Source: Bimuria novae-zelandiae CBS 107.79 (taxonomy: Eukaryota; Ascomycota; Dothideomycetes; Pleosporales; Didymosphaeriaceae). From it: a stretch of 64,000 nt of DNA. The stretch spans positions 1-64,000 of the forward strand of contig ML976719.1 of assembly GCA_010015655.1 (NCBI GenBank), in the 5' to 3' direction. The position numbers and the translations under genes were made by a program. Below the pieces are notes generated by a model. The model did no database searches. It was not told where the DNA came from and worked only from the letters and a program-made list of their open reading frames with translations. This document shows, one piece after another, positions 44,597 to 57,882 of the stretch (positions are counted from its first letter, which is position 1; the number at the start of each line of letters is the position of its first letter).

Positions 44597-47500
44597 ATGG
44601 AATCGACACGAAGAGTTACCCGCCAGACCTTAAAGATAGTAAGAGACCCTTAAAGCAGGTTACTACTCGCAGGACCCTCTAAATAAGAGCCTCTAATAGT
44701 TATAACGCCTATAAAAGACCTAACGATACTTATAGACCTAGAGGAAGACCCCCCTACTATTATAGGTAGTAATAATAACTAATAATTAAAAGAAGTTACT
44801 ATTTAAGAACGCCTAGGCGTGCTATAGCTCTAATAACGTATTTAAGAACTAGAGGCCTCCCTAATAGTAAAGCGTTACTAATCTAAAGGCAAGACCCTAG
44901 TTAAGAATAAGATAATAACTACTAGTATTTCTGATAACTCCCTAGAGCCTAAGGAGGGTCACGGCAACCTAGATAAGGCTAAAGATATAAGTAATAACCT
45001 ATTAAGTAATAGCTTAATAAAGGACGCGTCCTTAAGCTTAGACAATGCTAATTAAGACTAATCTAGGGCCTCTAGAAGCATCCGACGCCCGCGAAAAAAG
45101 GATAGATAAGGCCAGGCCCGCACTAGTTATAATAAAGAACGTTAGATCTAAATAGTAGCTACTACCCTAGACGCATAGCTACTAAAGCTACTAGAACCCC
45201 CTTAATTTAAGGGCAAGGATCGCAAGGAACTAAACTTATAAAAAAAGGCCTACGAGGACTATATTAACTTCTTACTTACCTTTAAAACTAATAAAGCGCA
45301 GGTTAGGTTTGCAGTAAAATACTTAGGAGATACACAACGTAACTACTAAAACTAAATAGTCGCTAAGATCCTAGAGCGGAAGCGACACAGGAAAGTCACC
45401 TAGGACCTTCTATAGTAGACTATAGTAGACTCCCTAAAATTAGCCTAGGAGCGAAAGAGTGCTGCTCGCTAAAGAATTAAGGTAGCTAAACAAGGTAAGA
45501 AGACCCCTACAGAACTCCTTAACTACCTTAAGGACTAATAGGAGAAATGCGACCTAGAGAAGGCCTTAGATAATAATAATAAAAACTATATTAATAACTT
45601 CTACACGGCACTAGACAAGAAAATCTAAGAATACCTCGAATAGTAGCTACGTAAATAAAAGAGCCTTTCTCGCTTAAAAGCAAAGGCAAATATGCATTAG
45701 CAAGCGTTAAAACCTTATAAGTTAAAGAAATAACGCATACACGATGTTAATAATAACTTCCTTAATAAGCTAGCTAATAAAAGGCGCGATCGAAAGCGAT
45801 CTAGGTTAAATAACACAAGACTATACTAGAGACGCCACGATAGCGACCGTCGCGATAAGGATAGCAAGAAGAAGGCTTAGGTAGTAAAAGATAAGAACAA
45901 GAACTAATACTTCTACTACTATAAACTAAGCTATTATAAGGCGTCCTGTTTAAAGTACAAGACTAAGGCGGGGAAAGACAAGCTGTAGACCAAAAGGTCT
46001 AATAGTCTATAGGCAAGGTTAACTATAATAAGAGTTAATAATAACTAGTCGCAGCCGCAAGAACCCCTAAGAATAAAAGTAGTAACTTACTAATCGCGCT
46101 AGATAGTAAAGTATAGCACGAGGGCAACTAATAATAGATTAAAGCCTTAATAAACTATAGAGCTAAAGTAAATTTTATTAGTAATAATCTAATAAAGTAG
46201 TTAGGGGTTGCGGTAATAATAATAAAAGGCAAACGCTACGTGGCGCTAAACAGACAAGACTTAGGCGTTCTAGGCCAGGCGAAGCTCCCCTACACTATTA
46301 TAAATAGTTGCGGTAAAACCAAGAGCGGTAGTTGCCTGTTCACAATTAGTAACATTAGTAGATTCGACATAGTCCTAAAAATGCCCTAGCTAGCAGAATA
46401 GAACCCCATCGCAAACTTCTATAACAAGACTATCCGCTTCGCCCATAGGAAGCGCAAATAGACTAAGATCTTTACTAAATTAGTAAAAGAGTTCGCTAGC
46501 ACGGCTAAAGATATAGTAAATAATTATTTTATTATATATACTACCTTAAAGGACACATTAGGAAGCCCACCTGGGACGCTACCTAAAGAATACTAGGGAC
46601 AGTAAGAGGAAGCCTTCTCTAAAGAAGCCGCGAGCATCCTTGCTAACTATAGCCCCCACAAGATAAAGATTAATATTAAGGAAGGCAAGGAAGTGCCTTT
46701 TAGACTACTCTATAGTCTATTAGAGTTAGAGTTAGCAGTTCTACGCGACTATATCTAGAAGAACCTTAAATAAGGCTTTATTTAATCGTCGCGATTAAGC
46801 GCCGGGGCACTAATCCTTTTCGTAAAAAAAAAGAATAGAGGCCTCCGCCTCTGCGTTAACTACAAGGGACTAAATATAGTTATAATAAAGAACTAATACC
46901 TACTTCCCTTAATATAGAAATCCCTTAACTAACTAGGGGATGCCTAGATCTACACTAAACTAGACCTAAGGGACGCCTACCACCGCGTCTAAATTAGGGC
47001 AGGAGATAAATAGAAGATAGCCTTCTAAATAAGGTATAAATAGTATAAATATATAGTAATACCTTTTAGCTTAACAAACGCGCCTGCGACCTTCTAAAGC
47101 CATATTAATAACACACTGTCGGACCTTCTTAACATCTACTATATTATGTACCTCGACAATATCCTTATCTACTCTAAGACGAAGGAGGAACACATTTAGC
47201 ACGTTTAGATAGTGCTAGAACGCCTTATTAAACGCCGGCTATACGCCAAACTATCTAAATGCGAATTCCACACACGCAAGGTAGGATACCTAGGCTTTAT
47301 AGTATTCTTAGATAGCGTAGAGATAGAGGAGGACCGCGTCGCCTCTATAAAAGATTAGCCTAAACTAAACTTAGTCTAAGCAGTTAGGATCTTCCTTAGC
47401 TTTATTAACTATTATTAAAGGTTTATAGAAGGATTCTCTTAAGTGGCAGCACCCCTTTACGCCCTAATAAGAAGGCTAGAAGGAGCTACTAAGGGCGGAC

Positions 47501-49740
47501 AGCGATAGAGACTTAAGGAATTAGTTATAATAAGCCTACTAAAGTAGGCTAAGGCCTTCTTTTACTAGCTAAAAGAGAGCTTTATGCGAGGGCCCTTACT
47601 AGCCCACTTTAACCCTAAAAGACCCTCGAGAGTAAAAACTAACGCTTTAGGTTTCGCGATCTCGGGTATCTTAAGCTAACCGTAACTAGACAAACATAGG
47701 AAGCTATAATAGCACCTAGTTACTTTTTATTCGCGTAAGATAAACTAGGCAGAATAAAACTATAACACGCATAATAGTAAGTTACTAGCAATTATTAAAG
47801 CTTTTAAGTATTAGTAACACTACCTAGAGGGTGTTAGCGAGAAGGTTAAGCTTCTAACTAATTATACTAACCTGCAAGGGTTCATGTCTATAAAAGTCCT
47901 AACTAGACGATAGGCAAGGTAGGCGAAATAGCTTATAATATTTAATTTTAAAATTAAACACTATTTAGGAAGAATAAATCCCGCTAACAGACTATCGCGG
48001 AGACCTAACTACGAGTTAGAGGAGGAAACAAGCTTAGGTAGAATAGGCAGTTCCTAGCAAAGACTCCTTAAGGCCCTATAGCACAAGTTATAGCTAAAAG
48101 GCGACGCTTTAGACAAAGCAGGCGTAGTAGGCAGCCTATAGCTACTAAAGTAGGCAGGAAGCCCTAGACTAGTAGTAGTAATAAAAGTTACTAGACCTGG
48201 AACGTTAGTAACTAAGGAGGCGGTGGTAAACGATTTAGCAAGCGCTCACCCTATAGTAGAGCTATTAAAGAGAAATAGCTAGGGGGACGAAACTATAGAA
48301 CAAATCCTCTAGTACCTCTAAGGGCTAGAGATGGCAAAGCCGGAATGGCTAAAGCGCTAGATAATTAGACCAGCCAATCTATTACAGTACGAGAATAGGC
48401 TATACGTGCCACCTCTAGCAAGGGTACACGTCTTTTAATAATGCCACGATAACCCCCTCGCGGGCTATTTTAGCTTTACTAAAACTTTAGAGCTAGTACT
48501 GCGAAAGTTCTAGTAGCCTAGTATTTAATAATACGTAAAGAACTACGTCTAGACCTGTTAAGCGTGCTCTAGGGCGAAACCTGTCTAATACGCAACACAC
48601 GGCCAATTTAATAGCCTACTAGTCCTAAGGGGCATCTAGGAGGACATCGCTATAAACATAGTAATAAATTTACTTAAGAGTAAATCTAGAGCCTATCGTT
48701 ATAATAGTATCCTAGTAGTTATTAACTAGTTTTCTAAGATGGCACACTACATCCCCACGCGAAAGGACCTAAAGGCAGTAAAGCTAGCTAAGATCTTTAA
48801 GAAAGAGGTTCTACGCCTATATAGCTTTTTAAAGTTAATAGTTACGGATAAAGATAGCCTATTTATATTAGCTTATTAGAGCACCTTTACTTAATATTTA
48901 AAAACTAAGTAACTCCTCTTTACTGCCTTCCACTCGTAAACAGACGGACAGACAAAACGATAGAACTAAACGCTTAAATAGTACCTTTAAGTGTTTTACA
49001 ACTACGAATAATCTAATTAGGCGGACCTTCTATCTAAAGCAGAATATTCGTACAATAATAGCATCTATAGCTCTATAGGAGTGTCGCTATTTATTATAGT
49101 GTATAGCCTAAATCTACTAATAGTAGGCCTGCCCCGAGAAGTATAGCTGCGCGGGTCGATACCTATAGCAAGGGCCAGAGCGGTAGTTCTAGCCTAGACT
49201 AGGGCCTGGATAACCCAAGCGATCCTTAGGGCACAGGCGTACCAGGCGACGTGGTATAACAGGAAGCATAAGGCCCAAATCTTTATAGTAGGGGACATAG
49301 TATACCTCGACGCCCGTAATATATAGTTAACTAGGCCTAAAAAGAAACTTAACTACAAGTCCTAGGGTCCCTATAGGGTAAAACGGTAGATTAGTTAACA
49401 GGCATATAAGCTAGAGCTGCTAAAGGACTTTAATATTTACCTAGTATTCCATGTGTCTCTCCTAAACTAGGCAGCCCTAAAAGAACTGCTACAATAGGAG
49501 TAAAGCCCGCCTAAGGTTATTATACTATAAGTAGGGGAGGATATATACCTAATTAAAGGAATTAGATCTAGGGTACTCCAGGACGGAGAATGGCTATATA
49601 AAGTTAAGTAGAAAGGATACGATAGCAATAAGAACTAGTAATTATTTATAGAGGAGATTTTTAAAAGGGCGATAAAGCAGTTCCTAAAGTGCTTAGATAA
49701 GGAGACTAAAGGTCGCCCTAGATAGGAGCCTAAGAGGTAG
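44597..49740 (+). pseudogene. gag-pol remains of gypsy element C
   Basis: A likely gag start ATG lies at about 44597 (ESTRRVTRQTLK). After a gag rich in charged residues come a protease-like part (about 46080-46400), reverse transcriptase (YLDNILIYSK at about 47149-47178, EFHTRKVGYLGF), RNase H, integrase with its finger and core (about 48400-49000) and a chromodomain (about 49541-49690; IKGIRSRVLQDGEWLYKVK). Stops occur every few codons, mainly TAA/TAG, so nothing can be translated. Confidence 0.8.
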
Positions 49741-50063
49741 GGTCGCCCCCCCAGAGAAGGAGGAAGACAGCACTCGATAGTAATTAGTAATAGATTACCC
49801 TAGAGAGTACACTTTATAGGCTACGAAATACTAGAATGAATAGGGCAGAGGATTCTTAAATAGACTAAAGACTAGAATAAGCTATCTAGGCCTATTCACG
49901 CCTCTCGGGGCCTAATAGAGGCTTATAAGCCCATTCGGACTATACCTAACGCAATTATAGCTAACCGAAACCTAACCAAAACCGCCTAAGGGTATAGAAC
50001 GTAAATAAAATCTAGACACTATTAATAGGGGCAGGAATCCCTAGATCGTACTAGATAACCCTC

Positions 50064-51165
50064 TTAATTAGTTAGGCGCTTAGACTCGTAAGCTTGCTAG
50101 AAAGTCTCCTAATTGCCCTTACTTTTAATCTTCTTCTTTACTTCCTCCGCAAGGAAGTCTAGCGTGGCTAGGATACTAGCTTTAAACGCTAACTACCCTA
50201 AATTAGTATTAATAACCTAGGATTAGGGTTAAGGACCTTTACTAACTTAGGAGCAACCTTCTTGCGCCTAGGGGTAAAAGTACTAGTAGTAACTAGGGAG
50301 GTTAGACTACCCCCCTCTATAGCAGAAGCTTTCCTCTTCCGCTTCTCCTTAACGGAGAGGCCCACCACCGGAATAATCTCCTTAGGAGGCCAGGTGTTAT
50401 AACCCGAGTAGTAGGGGGTTAATAGGTTTTCGCAGAATTTGGATCTAGTAGCCCTATGCGACTTAGTCTAGATAACCCTTAACTACACTAGATAACACTT
50501 ATATAATAATATTACTCTATTCTGTCTCTAGTACCTGCGTAGTAGCCTTTACTAATACCTTATCTAATCTAAAGAGGTCAATCTCGTCGCATATATACGC
50601 ATTAATTTAGCTTAAGCGTAGCATAAAGGTAATTAGGGCACTTAACACGTTTTCTAAGTTATCTTTAGGTATCTACTACTAATTAGCCTCAAAACCCCTA
50701 TATAACCCTTAAAGCGCTAACTTACCTACTAATAATCCCTACTATCGCTATAGCAGGTATCGTAGCAGCAGATTAAATCGTAGTCCTTTAAATCTATTAG
50801 GCTAAGATTAATATACACTGCCCTAGACTAGACACGACGCATCTCCTTAACCTAAAACTAGTAAAGTTTTATCTTCTTATAATTAGACTACTTAAAGCTA
50901 TTTAGGATAATAAGAAGGCAAGTATAGTATAGATTAATAGTACTAACTACGCTCGCACGCGCCTTGTTAACTAGGGCCTTAAAGATAGCGTTCGCGGTAC
51001 TTATAGTGCCAAATAGCGTAGGTATGTCTAGACAAAGTCTAAAGGTTGCTAAAGAGGGCGGTGGAGAAGTAATAAGTACGGGGACGACTTAGCAGGCCTG
51101 CACTAGGTTAGTCTACCTTCACGACCCCCAAATTTAGAGCGGCTAGGTACCAAAATAGGGGGCAT
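50064..51165 (-). pseudogene. Antisense reading-frame remains in gypsy element C
   Basis: In the region between the chromodomain and the 3' LTR, the minus strand has better coding character than the plus strand. An ATG at 51165 opens MPPILVPSRSKFGGREGRLT, and about 50190-50470 reads as a basic, Lys-rich protein part (KEKRKRKAS, TFTPRRKKVAPKLVKVL) followed by LATLDFLAEEVKKKIKSKG. Stops are mostly TAG/TAA, and the frame changes in the middle, where introns may lie. The position matches the accessory gene of element B (antisense, between pol and 3' LTR), but no sequence similarity between the two was seen. Confidence 0.4.
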
Positions 51166-51395
51166 CTAGGGTTAGGCACCCTAGACTGCTATAGATTAGC
51201 TAAGTCGTACTTACGGGTTAGGGAGCCTCCGGGATAAGGTAAGCCGCCGAGTAGAGAGTAAAAATAAGGGTTTTAGGCCTTAGTGTAAGCCTAAAATTTA
51301 GCTTACGTTATTAGCTTACGTAATACGCAAAGCCTAATTAGGCTAGTTATTACGTGCTTATTCTCGTGGTCGAGACCCTTAAAGAAAAGAGCCTT

Positions 51396-51569
51396 TGTCA
51401 CGAGTCGTAGGTCGAGGGCCCTCGACGGCCCTAGTCCGCTCTAGACCAGCGCTATCCGGGCCTTCCGCCTATCTACTTCCCTCGCCGCAGCCCTTCTCTT
51501 CCCTCTCTAAGGGATCGCCTTAGTACTATGGATAGACTGAGTCGCCCGTAGTCAGGGCGCTTTTTTACA
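51396..51569 (+). repeat. 3' LTR of gypsy element C
   Basis: 174 bp, one base different from the 5' LTR. Confidence 0.93.
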
Positions 51570-52052
51570 GTAATCTACTCTAATATTAAAAAAGTTTTTA
51601 AATACTATTTAAAGCTCCCTAATACTAGTAAAAAAATATTATTATTATTTATAAAAGACGCGTAGAAGATAGCGTATAAGTTTAAGCTAATAAAAGCCTA
51701 AATTAAGGAGCTTAAGGAGGCACATGTAGCTCACATAAAGCGGAAATTACGTAAAAGGACACGTATACAGGCTAGTGGAACACTACTTGCTACAGAAGGA
51801 CTACAGCTAGTAGCTGCAAAAGAGCGTCCTGCGAAGAGGTAGCGCTCGCAAGCAGGTAGGGAGGATAGTAGAGAGAGTAGCACGCAGCGCTAAAGGCTTT
51901 ATAGTAAGTATAATAAGCTAGGGCACAACGTGCGAACCTGCTAAAAGACTAAAGGGCTATCTTCTAAATTAGATATTACCTTTAGTAGGTTATTTTTAGA
52001 TAGTGTTAATAGTAATAGCAATAATTAAGAAGTATAAGTTAGTGTTATTAAG

Positions 52053-52100
52053 AAAAAGTGCGCACCTCGCTTGGGTGCGCAGCTCGCTTATGGAATACGT
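52053..52100 (-). repeat. Right TIR of transposon B
   Basis: Reverse complement of the left TIR with a few changes; ends GGAATACGT next to TA. Confidence 0.88.

Positions 52101-52194
<94 letters not shown>
52101..52194. repeat. TAG trinucleotide microsatellite at an assembly gap
   Basis: About 31 uninterrupted TAG units, running straight into the N run. The array is longer than shown, by an unknown amount. Confidence 0.97.
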
Positions 52195-53109
52195 NNNNNN
52201 NNNNNNNNNNNNNNNNNNNNNNNNNNNNNNNNNNNNNNNNNNNNNNNNNNNNNNNNNNNNNNNNNNNNNNNNNNNNNNNNNNNNNNNNNNNNNNNNNNNN
52301 NNNNNNNNNNNNNNNNNNNNNNNNNNNNNNNNNNNNNNNNNNNNNNNNNNNNNNNNNNNNNNNNNNNNNNNNNNNNNNNNNNNNNNNNNNNNNNNNNNNN
52401 NNNNNNNNNNNNNNNNNNNNNNNNNNNNNNNNNNNNNNNNNNNNNNNNNNNNNNNNNNNNNNNNNNNNNNNNNNNNNNNNNNNNNNNNNNNNNNNNNNNN
52501 NNNNNNNNNNNNNNNNNNNNNNNNNNNNNNNNNNNNNNNNNNNNNNNNNNNNNNNNNNNNNNNNNNNNNNNNNNNNNNNNNNNNNNNNNNNNNNNNNNNN
52601 NNNNNNNNNNNNNNNNNNNNNNNNNNNNNNNNNNNNNNNNNNNNNNNNNNNNNNNNNNNNNNNNNNNNNNNNNNNNNNNNNNNNNNNNNNNNNNNNNNNN
52701 NNNNNNNNNNNNNNNNNNNNNNNNNNNNNNNNNNNNNNNNNNNNNNNNNNNNNNNNNNNNNNNNNNNNNNNNNNNNNNNNNNNNNNNNNNNNNNNNNNNN
52801 NNNNNNNNNNNNNNNNNNNNNNNNNNNNNNNNNNNNNNNNNNNNNNNNNNNNNNNNNNNNNNNNNNNNNNNNNNNNNNNNNNNNNNNNNNNNNNNNNNNN
52901 NNNNNNNNNNNNNNNNNNNNNNNNNNNNNNNNNNNNNNNNNNNNNNNNNNNNNNNNNNNNNNNNNNNNNNNNNNNNNNNNNNNNNNNNNNNNNNNNNNNN
53001 NNNNNNNNNNNNNNNNNNNNNNNNNNNNNNNNNNNNNNNNNNNNNNNNNNNNNNNNNNNNNNNNNNNNNNNNNNNNNNNNNNNNNNNNNNNNNNNNNNNN
53101 NNNNNNNNN
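52195..53109. other. Assembly gap (915 N)
   Basis: Undetermined bases. The microsatellite at its left edge probably caused the break. The link between the transposon nest and the gene-rich right part rests on scaffolding only. Confidence 0.99.
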
Positions 53110-53656
53110 CTTAAATTTTTTAGAAGATTTAAGTTTTTTGCGTTCAAGAAAATACAAGAAAAGGAAGGATTGACGATGACTGGCTGGCTCTGTGGGTCGA
53201 GCAGGTATTTCCGAAACGATAATACTGCCGACATGAGGCTAGAGCGGCACCAGCCAGATGCTGCGGAGCACCTTCCATCGAGTTGCAACAACGACAAGCA
53301 CTGCAGGTGAGCCGTCTTTTCCGTACTATAATCGATGCTTTTGCATTACTTTCCCGGGAGGGAATGTTGCGAGATTGCTGGAGTGGTGCGACAGCGAAAC
53401 TTCACAGTCCGCGGGGTCTAGAGTCGTACCGACGGCTATCACGGCTGGGACGGTGCATGGGCGGACGCCTTTTGCCGTGGAGGAGCTAAGCTTCACGCAC
53501 ACGACGAGAGAGATCGCAGGGTACATGAGATCGCAGAGTTCGACGAGACATGCAGAAGTTTCCCGGCTGGGAAGATTAGATGGCATATGCTACGGAACAC
53601 GCCCCAGCACGTGTCACACTGTTACGCGGTCACGTGCGGACATTTTCGCCCAGAGT
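53110..53656. other. 3' flank of the sugar transporter gene
   Basis: 547 bp after the gap. The open plus-strand frame that continues from here to 53884 is antisense to the last transporter exon and is not a gene. Nothing else recognised. Confidence 0.45.
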
Positions 53657-55323
53657 CTAGAAGTCCTTCTCAACGTGCGAGACAGATCCCTGCTTGGCCT
53701 CGACCTCATGGACCCTGTTCTCGAGATCGTGCGTCTCGAAATCGACCTGCTTCATGCCGGGTACGAACCACGGAGCTTCGGTGAAGAGGTACTTCATCTC
53801 CTCAAGCGGACGCCTGGCCGTCTCTGGAAGGAAGGCCCAGAAGAAGATCGCGTTGGTGAAGTTGCCAATCTAGAACGCAGTTAGCAAAAAGTAAGAGGAT
53901 GGCAAGCTGGTCAACTTACGATAAAGAGGAAATAGAATTTGTAGCCAATGTTGGTCATCGCAATGGGGGTAATCTGGCCGATCATGGTGTTGAATGCGAA
54001 AGAAGTCATGGTGGCAATCATGACACCGTAAGCACGGGTCTTGGTGTCGAAAATTTCAGCAGGAATTATCCAAGAGAGCGGGCCGTTGGTCGCGCTGAAG
54101 GAGATGTTGTAAAGCCAGGTCATGACGATGAAACCCCAAGCCGCGGCCTTGTTGTTGGTCGCTCCTGGTGGGAACTTCGCCAAGAGGATAGTCGCAATAA
54201 TGAAGGTGACCATGTTGAACAGGTTGCCGCAGATGAGCGGCCAGCGACGACCGACCCTGTCGATAAAGAGGATGCAGCTGAATTGGGCAACCAGCGCAAG
54301 CACGGAGTTGATGGCTTGGTACTTCAAAGTATCATCGCCCGCAATTCCCATGAGGCCATAGAGGTCGACGGAGTAGTACTGGATGGCTGAGACACCAGTC
54401 ATCTGCACGGAGGCCTGGATAGCACAGGCCAGGAAGAGGCGGCGGAACGAGGACTTGTCCCTGAAAAGCTCGCCAATGCTTGAAGCCTCATGCTCGTGCT
54501 CAAACGTGATGCTCTCCTGGATCTGTTCAAATTCGGCGCGCACCCAAGCATCGTCGACGTTGCCGTGAGCGTGCAACTTGGCCAGCGTTTGTAGACCCTC
54601 CTCGGTTCTACCTACGTCAATCAACCAACGAGGAGACTCGGGGAACAGGAGAATCAGAGCTGCTAGAACAACGGCAGGCAAAAGCTGGATTCCAAGACTG
54701 GTACGCCACTGCCCATTGTCCTCCGGGGAGAAACCGACATAGGTGCCATAGGAGATCCAGGCAGCTGAGAGCGCACCAATACCAAGCATGAACTGCTGCA
54801 AAGCAGTGACACGACCACGAATGCTAGGATGTGCCAATTCGGCTTGGTACAGAGGGATGATCATGGTGAGTACGCCGACGCTATGACACATGAGCACAAG
54901 CAATCGCGCAGGAAGGAGAATTCTTACCCAAGACCGCCAATAAGACGCCCAGAGTATAGGTATGCTAGAGACATGGCGCCAGTTTGCAATGCACCACCAA
55001 GACAGAAGATGATTGCTCCGATCATGATAGTCCATCGACGACCGATCCTGTCTGCCAGGACACCAGCAACACCCGCACCGATGAAGGCGCCGCCGGTAAA
55101 GACGGACACCACAGCTCCTGTCTCATTGTCTGCCGGGTTGTTGAATTCTTTATGAAACGACGGTGATGCGATAACTTGCGCAATAACACCCAAGTCGTAT
55201 CCAAAAAGCACCGAACCGAGGGAGGCGAACAGACCAACGAGGAACTGTACAGTGTCAACTTGCTTTCATCGTGTTGCACTCTGTCGACCAACTCACCTGG
55301 TACCACTTAGGAGGAAGCGCCAT
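53657..55323 (-). CDS. MFS sugar transporter (sugar porter family)
   Basis: Four exons, 55323-55297, 55244-54928, 54880-53920 and 53869-53657 (introns 52, 47 and 50 nt), encode 505 residues, typical for a 12-helix sugar/H+ symporter of the plasma membrane. Family signatures are present: GYDLGV in helix 1, ADRIGRRW between helices 2 and 3, PESPRWL near the middle, DRVGRRWPL between helices 8 and 9, and PAEIFDTKTRAYG after helix 10. The C-terminal part (FLPETARRPLEEM) is the family's usual end of helix 12. The short first exon (MALPPKWYQ) is supported by matching splice phase. It is divergent from a GH51 arabinofuranosidase, so L-arabinose or an arabinose-containing sugar is a likely substrate (inference). 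Confidence 0.93.
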
Positions 55324-55917
55324 CTTGTCGAGCTCAAACGCGCAAGTAGCAGCTGCAGCGAACAATGCGCAATCCGTATCTGCGGTGATCCCAAGTCTTT
55401 ATACTACCACACGACAAGTTACCCAACCCTGCTGCTATGCACGCGTCAACCAAACAAAGAACGCGGCTGGAAACCTCACGATCAAAACCACGCCGTCGCG
55501 TTGCACAATCCCCAGTCTAGTCCCCAGGTTCTACAATCCCCGCTTGTTGTGTGCCGTTCCTCCAATCCCCATGGGCTTCGGCGTATCATTGCTGTCCCGA
55601 GGCATCGGCAGACATTGACCCTGTCATGGGAACTGGGCACGGAAAAACCCCAATACGCGCGAGTGGAGTGAACCCACTCGCTAATCGCGGGAATGATGCT
55701 GCGAAGAGGTTAGGCCTGGTAAATGAGGATACAAGCTCGCGTTATCATAATTCCGCGAATAGGAAAGAAGTGGCGCTAAGCTCAGTAGAGACAAGCCACC
55801 ACAATGTGCTGTCACGCATAACTTTTCCTCAACGCGGGATGATTTTGGGGGGGACAGAAGGATTCACACTCATATTGTAATATTGAGGATATTGTTCAGA
55901 GTTAACATTGATTCAAG
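55324..55917. promoter_or_regulatory. Divergent promoter of sugar transporter and arabinofuranosidase
   Basis: 594 bp between the two start codons. On the minus strand two CTGGGG words (55515-55510 and 55527-55522) lie 6 bp apart and fit the SYGGRG site of the carbon catabolite repressor CreA/Cre1; paired sites are typical for working CreA control. Such a short motif also occurs by chance, so this is only suggestive. Confidence 0.4.
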
Positions 55918-57736
<1,819 letters not shown>

Positions 57737-57882
57737 GTGGGGATGATTATGCTCTCACGACTTGGAATGATAGACTAGGTGGACCATAGACACTCAGGCT
57801 TCTCAGATGGATAGATAAATTAAGTAATGCATAAGTTTGCAGTTGGGTAGTCTTTCATCCTAAAAGACAAGTAAGCTGTCTC

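Larger units (their letters stand above)
44383..51569 (+). mobile_element. Ty3/gypsy chromovirus C nested in transposon B
   Basis: Short 174-bp LTRs (44383-44556, 51396-51569) with TGTCACG...TTTTTTACA ends and the exact target duplication GTAAT (44378-44382, 51570-51574). The coding strand is plus: a purine run (AAAGAAAAGAG) precedes the right LTR. Total length is 7187 bp. The two LTRs differ at one base (G/A at about 44516/51529), whereas the interior is strongly RIPed. It carries gag-pol with a chromodomain and about 1.65 kb of extra sequence before the 3' LTR. Confidence 0.93.
43047..52100 (+). mobile_element. Fot1/pogo-like DNA transposon B, split by a gypsy element
   Basis: Terminal inverted repeats beginning ACGTATTCCA(C/T) lie at 43047-43095 and 52053-52100, flanked by TA (43045-43046, 52101-52102). 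Without the gypsy element and one duplication it measures 1862 bp. The plus strand carries a stop-riddled transposase from about 43340 to 44382, continuing at 51575-52000. Recognisable segments are a CENP-B-type helix-turn-helix region (LVNFIKYMSKLIIRF) and the DDE half (HRLLIIDSHESYSSVTF, SPLKKAYLR), and the end has a knuckle-like motif (KLGHNVRTC) in which two of the expected cysteines read Tyr. It inserted at the edge of a TAG microsatellite. Confidence 0.88.

Noticed and set aside
51996..53310. Long open frames on both strands across the N run (poly-Ser, Leu, Thr or Val plus unknown residues)
   Set aside because: Artefact of the TAG microsatellite and undetermined bases; no coding evidence.
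53258..53884. 208-codon plus-strand frame
   Set aside because: Antisense to the last exon of the sugar transporter, whose splice sites and protein end are clear.
54122..54390. Plus-strand frames within the transporter gene
   Set aside because: Shadows of the conserved minus-strand transporter exon.
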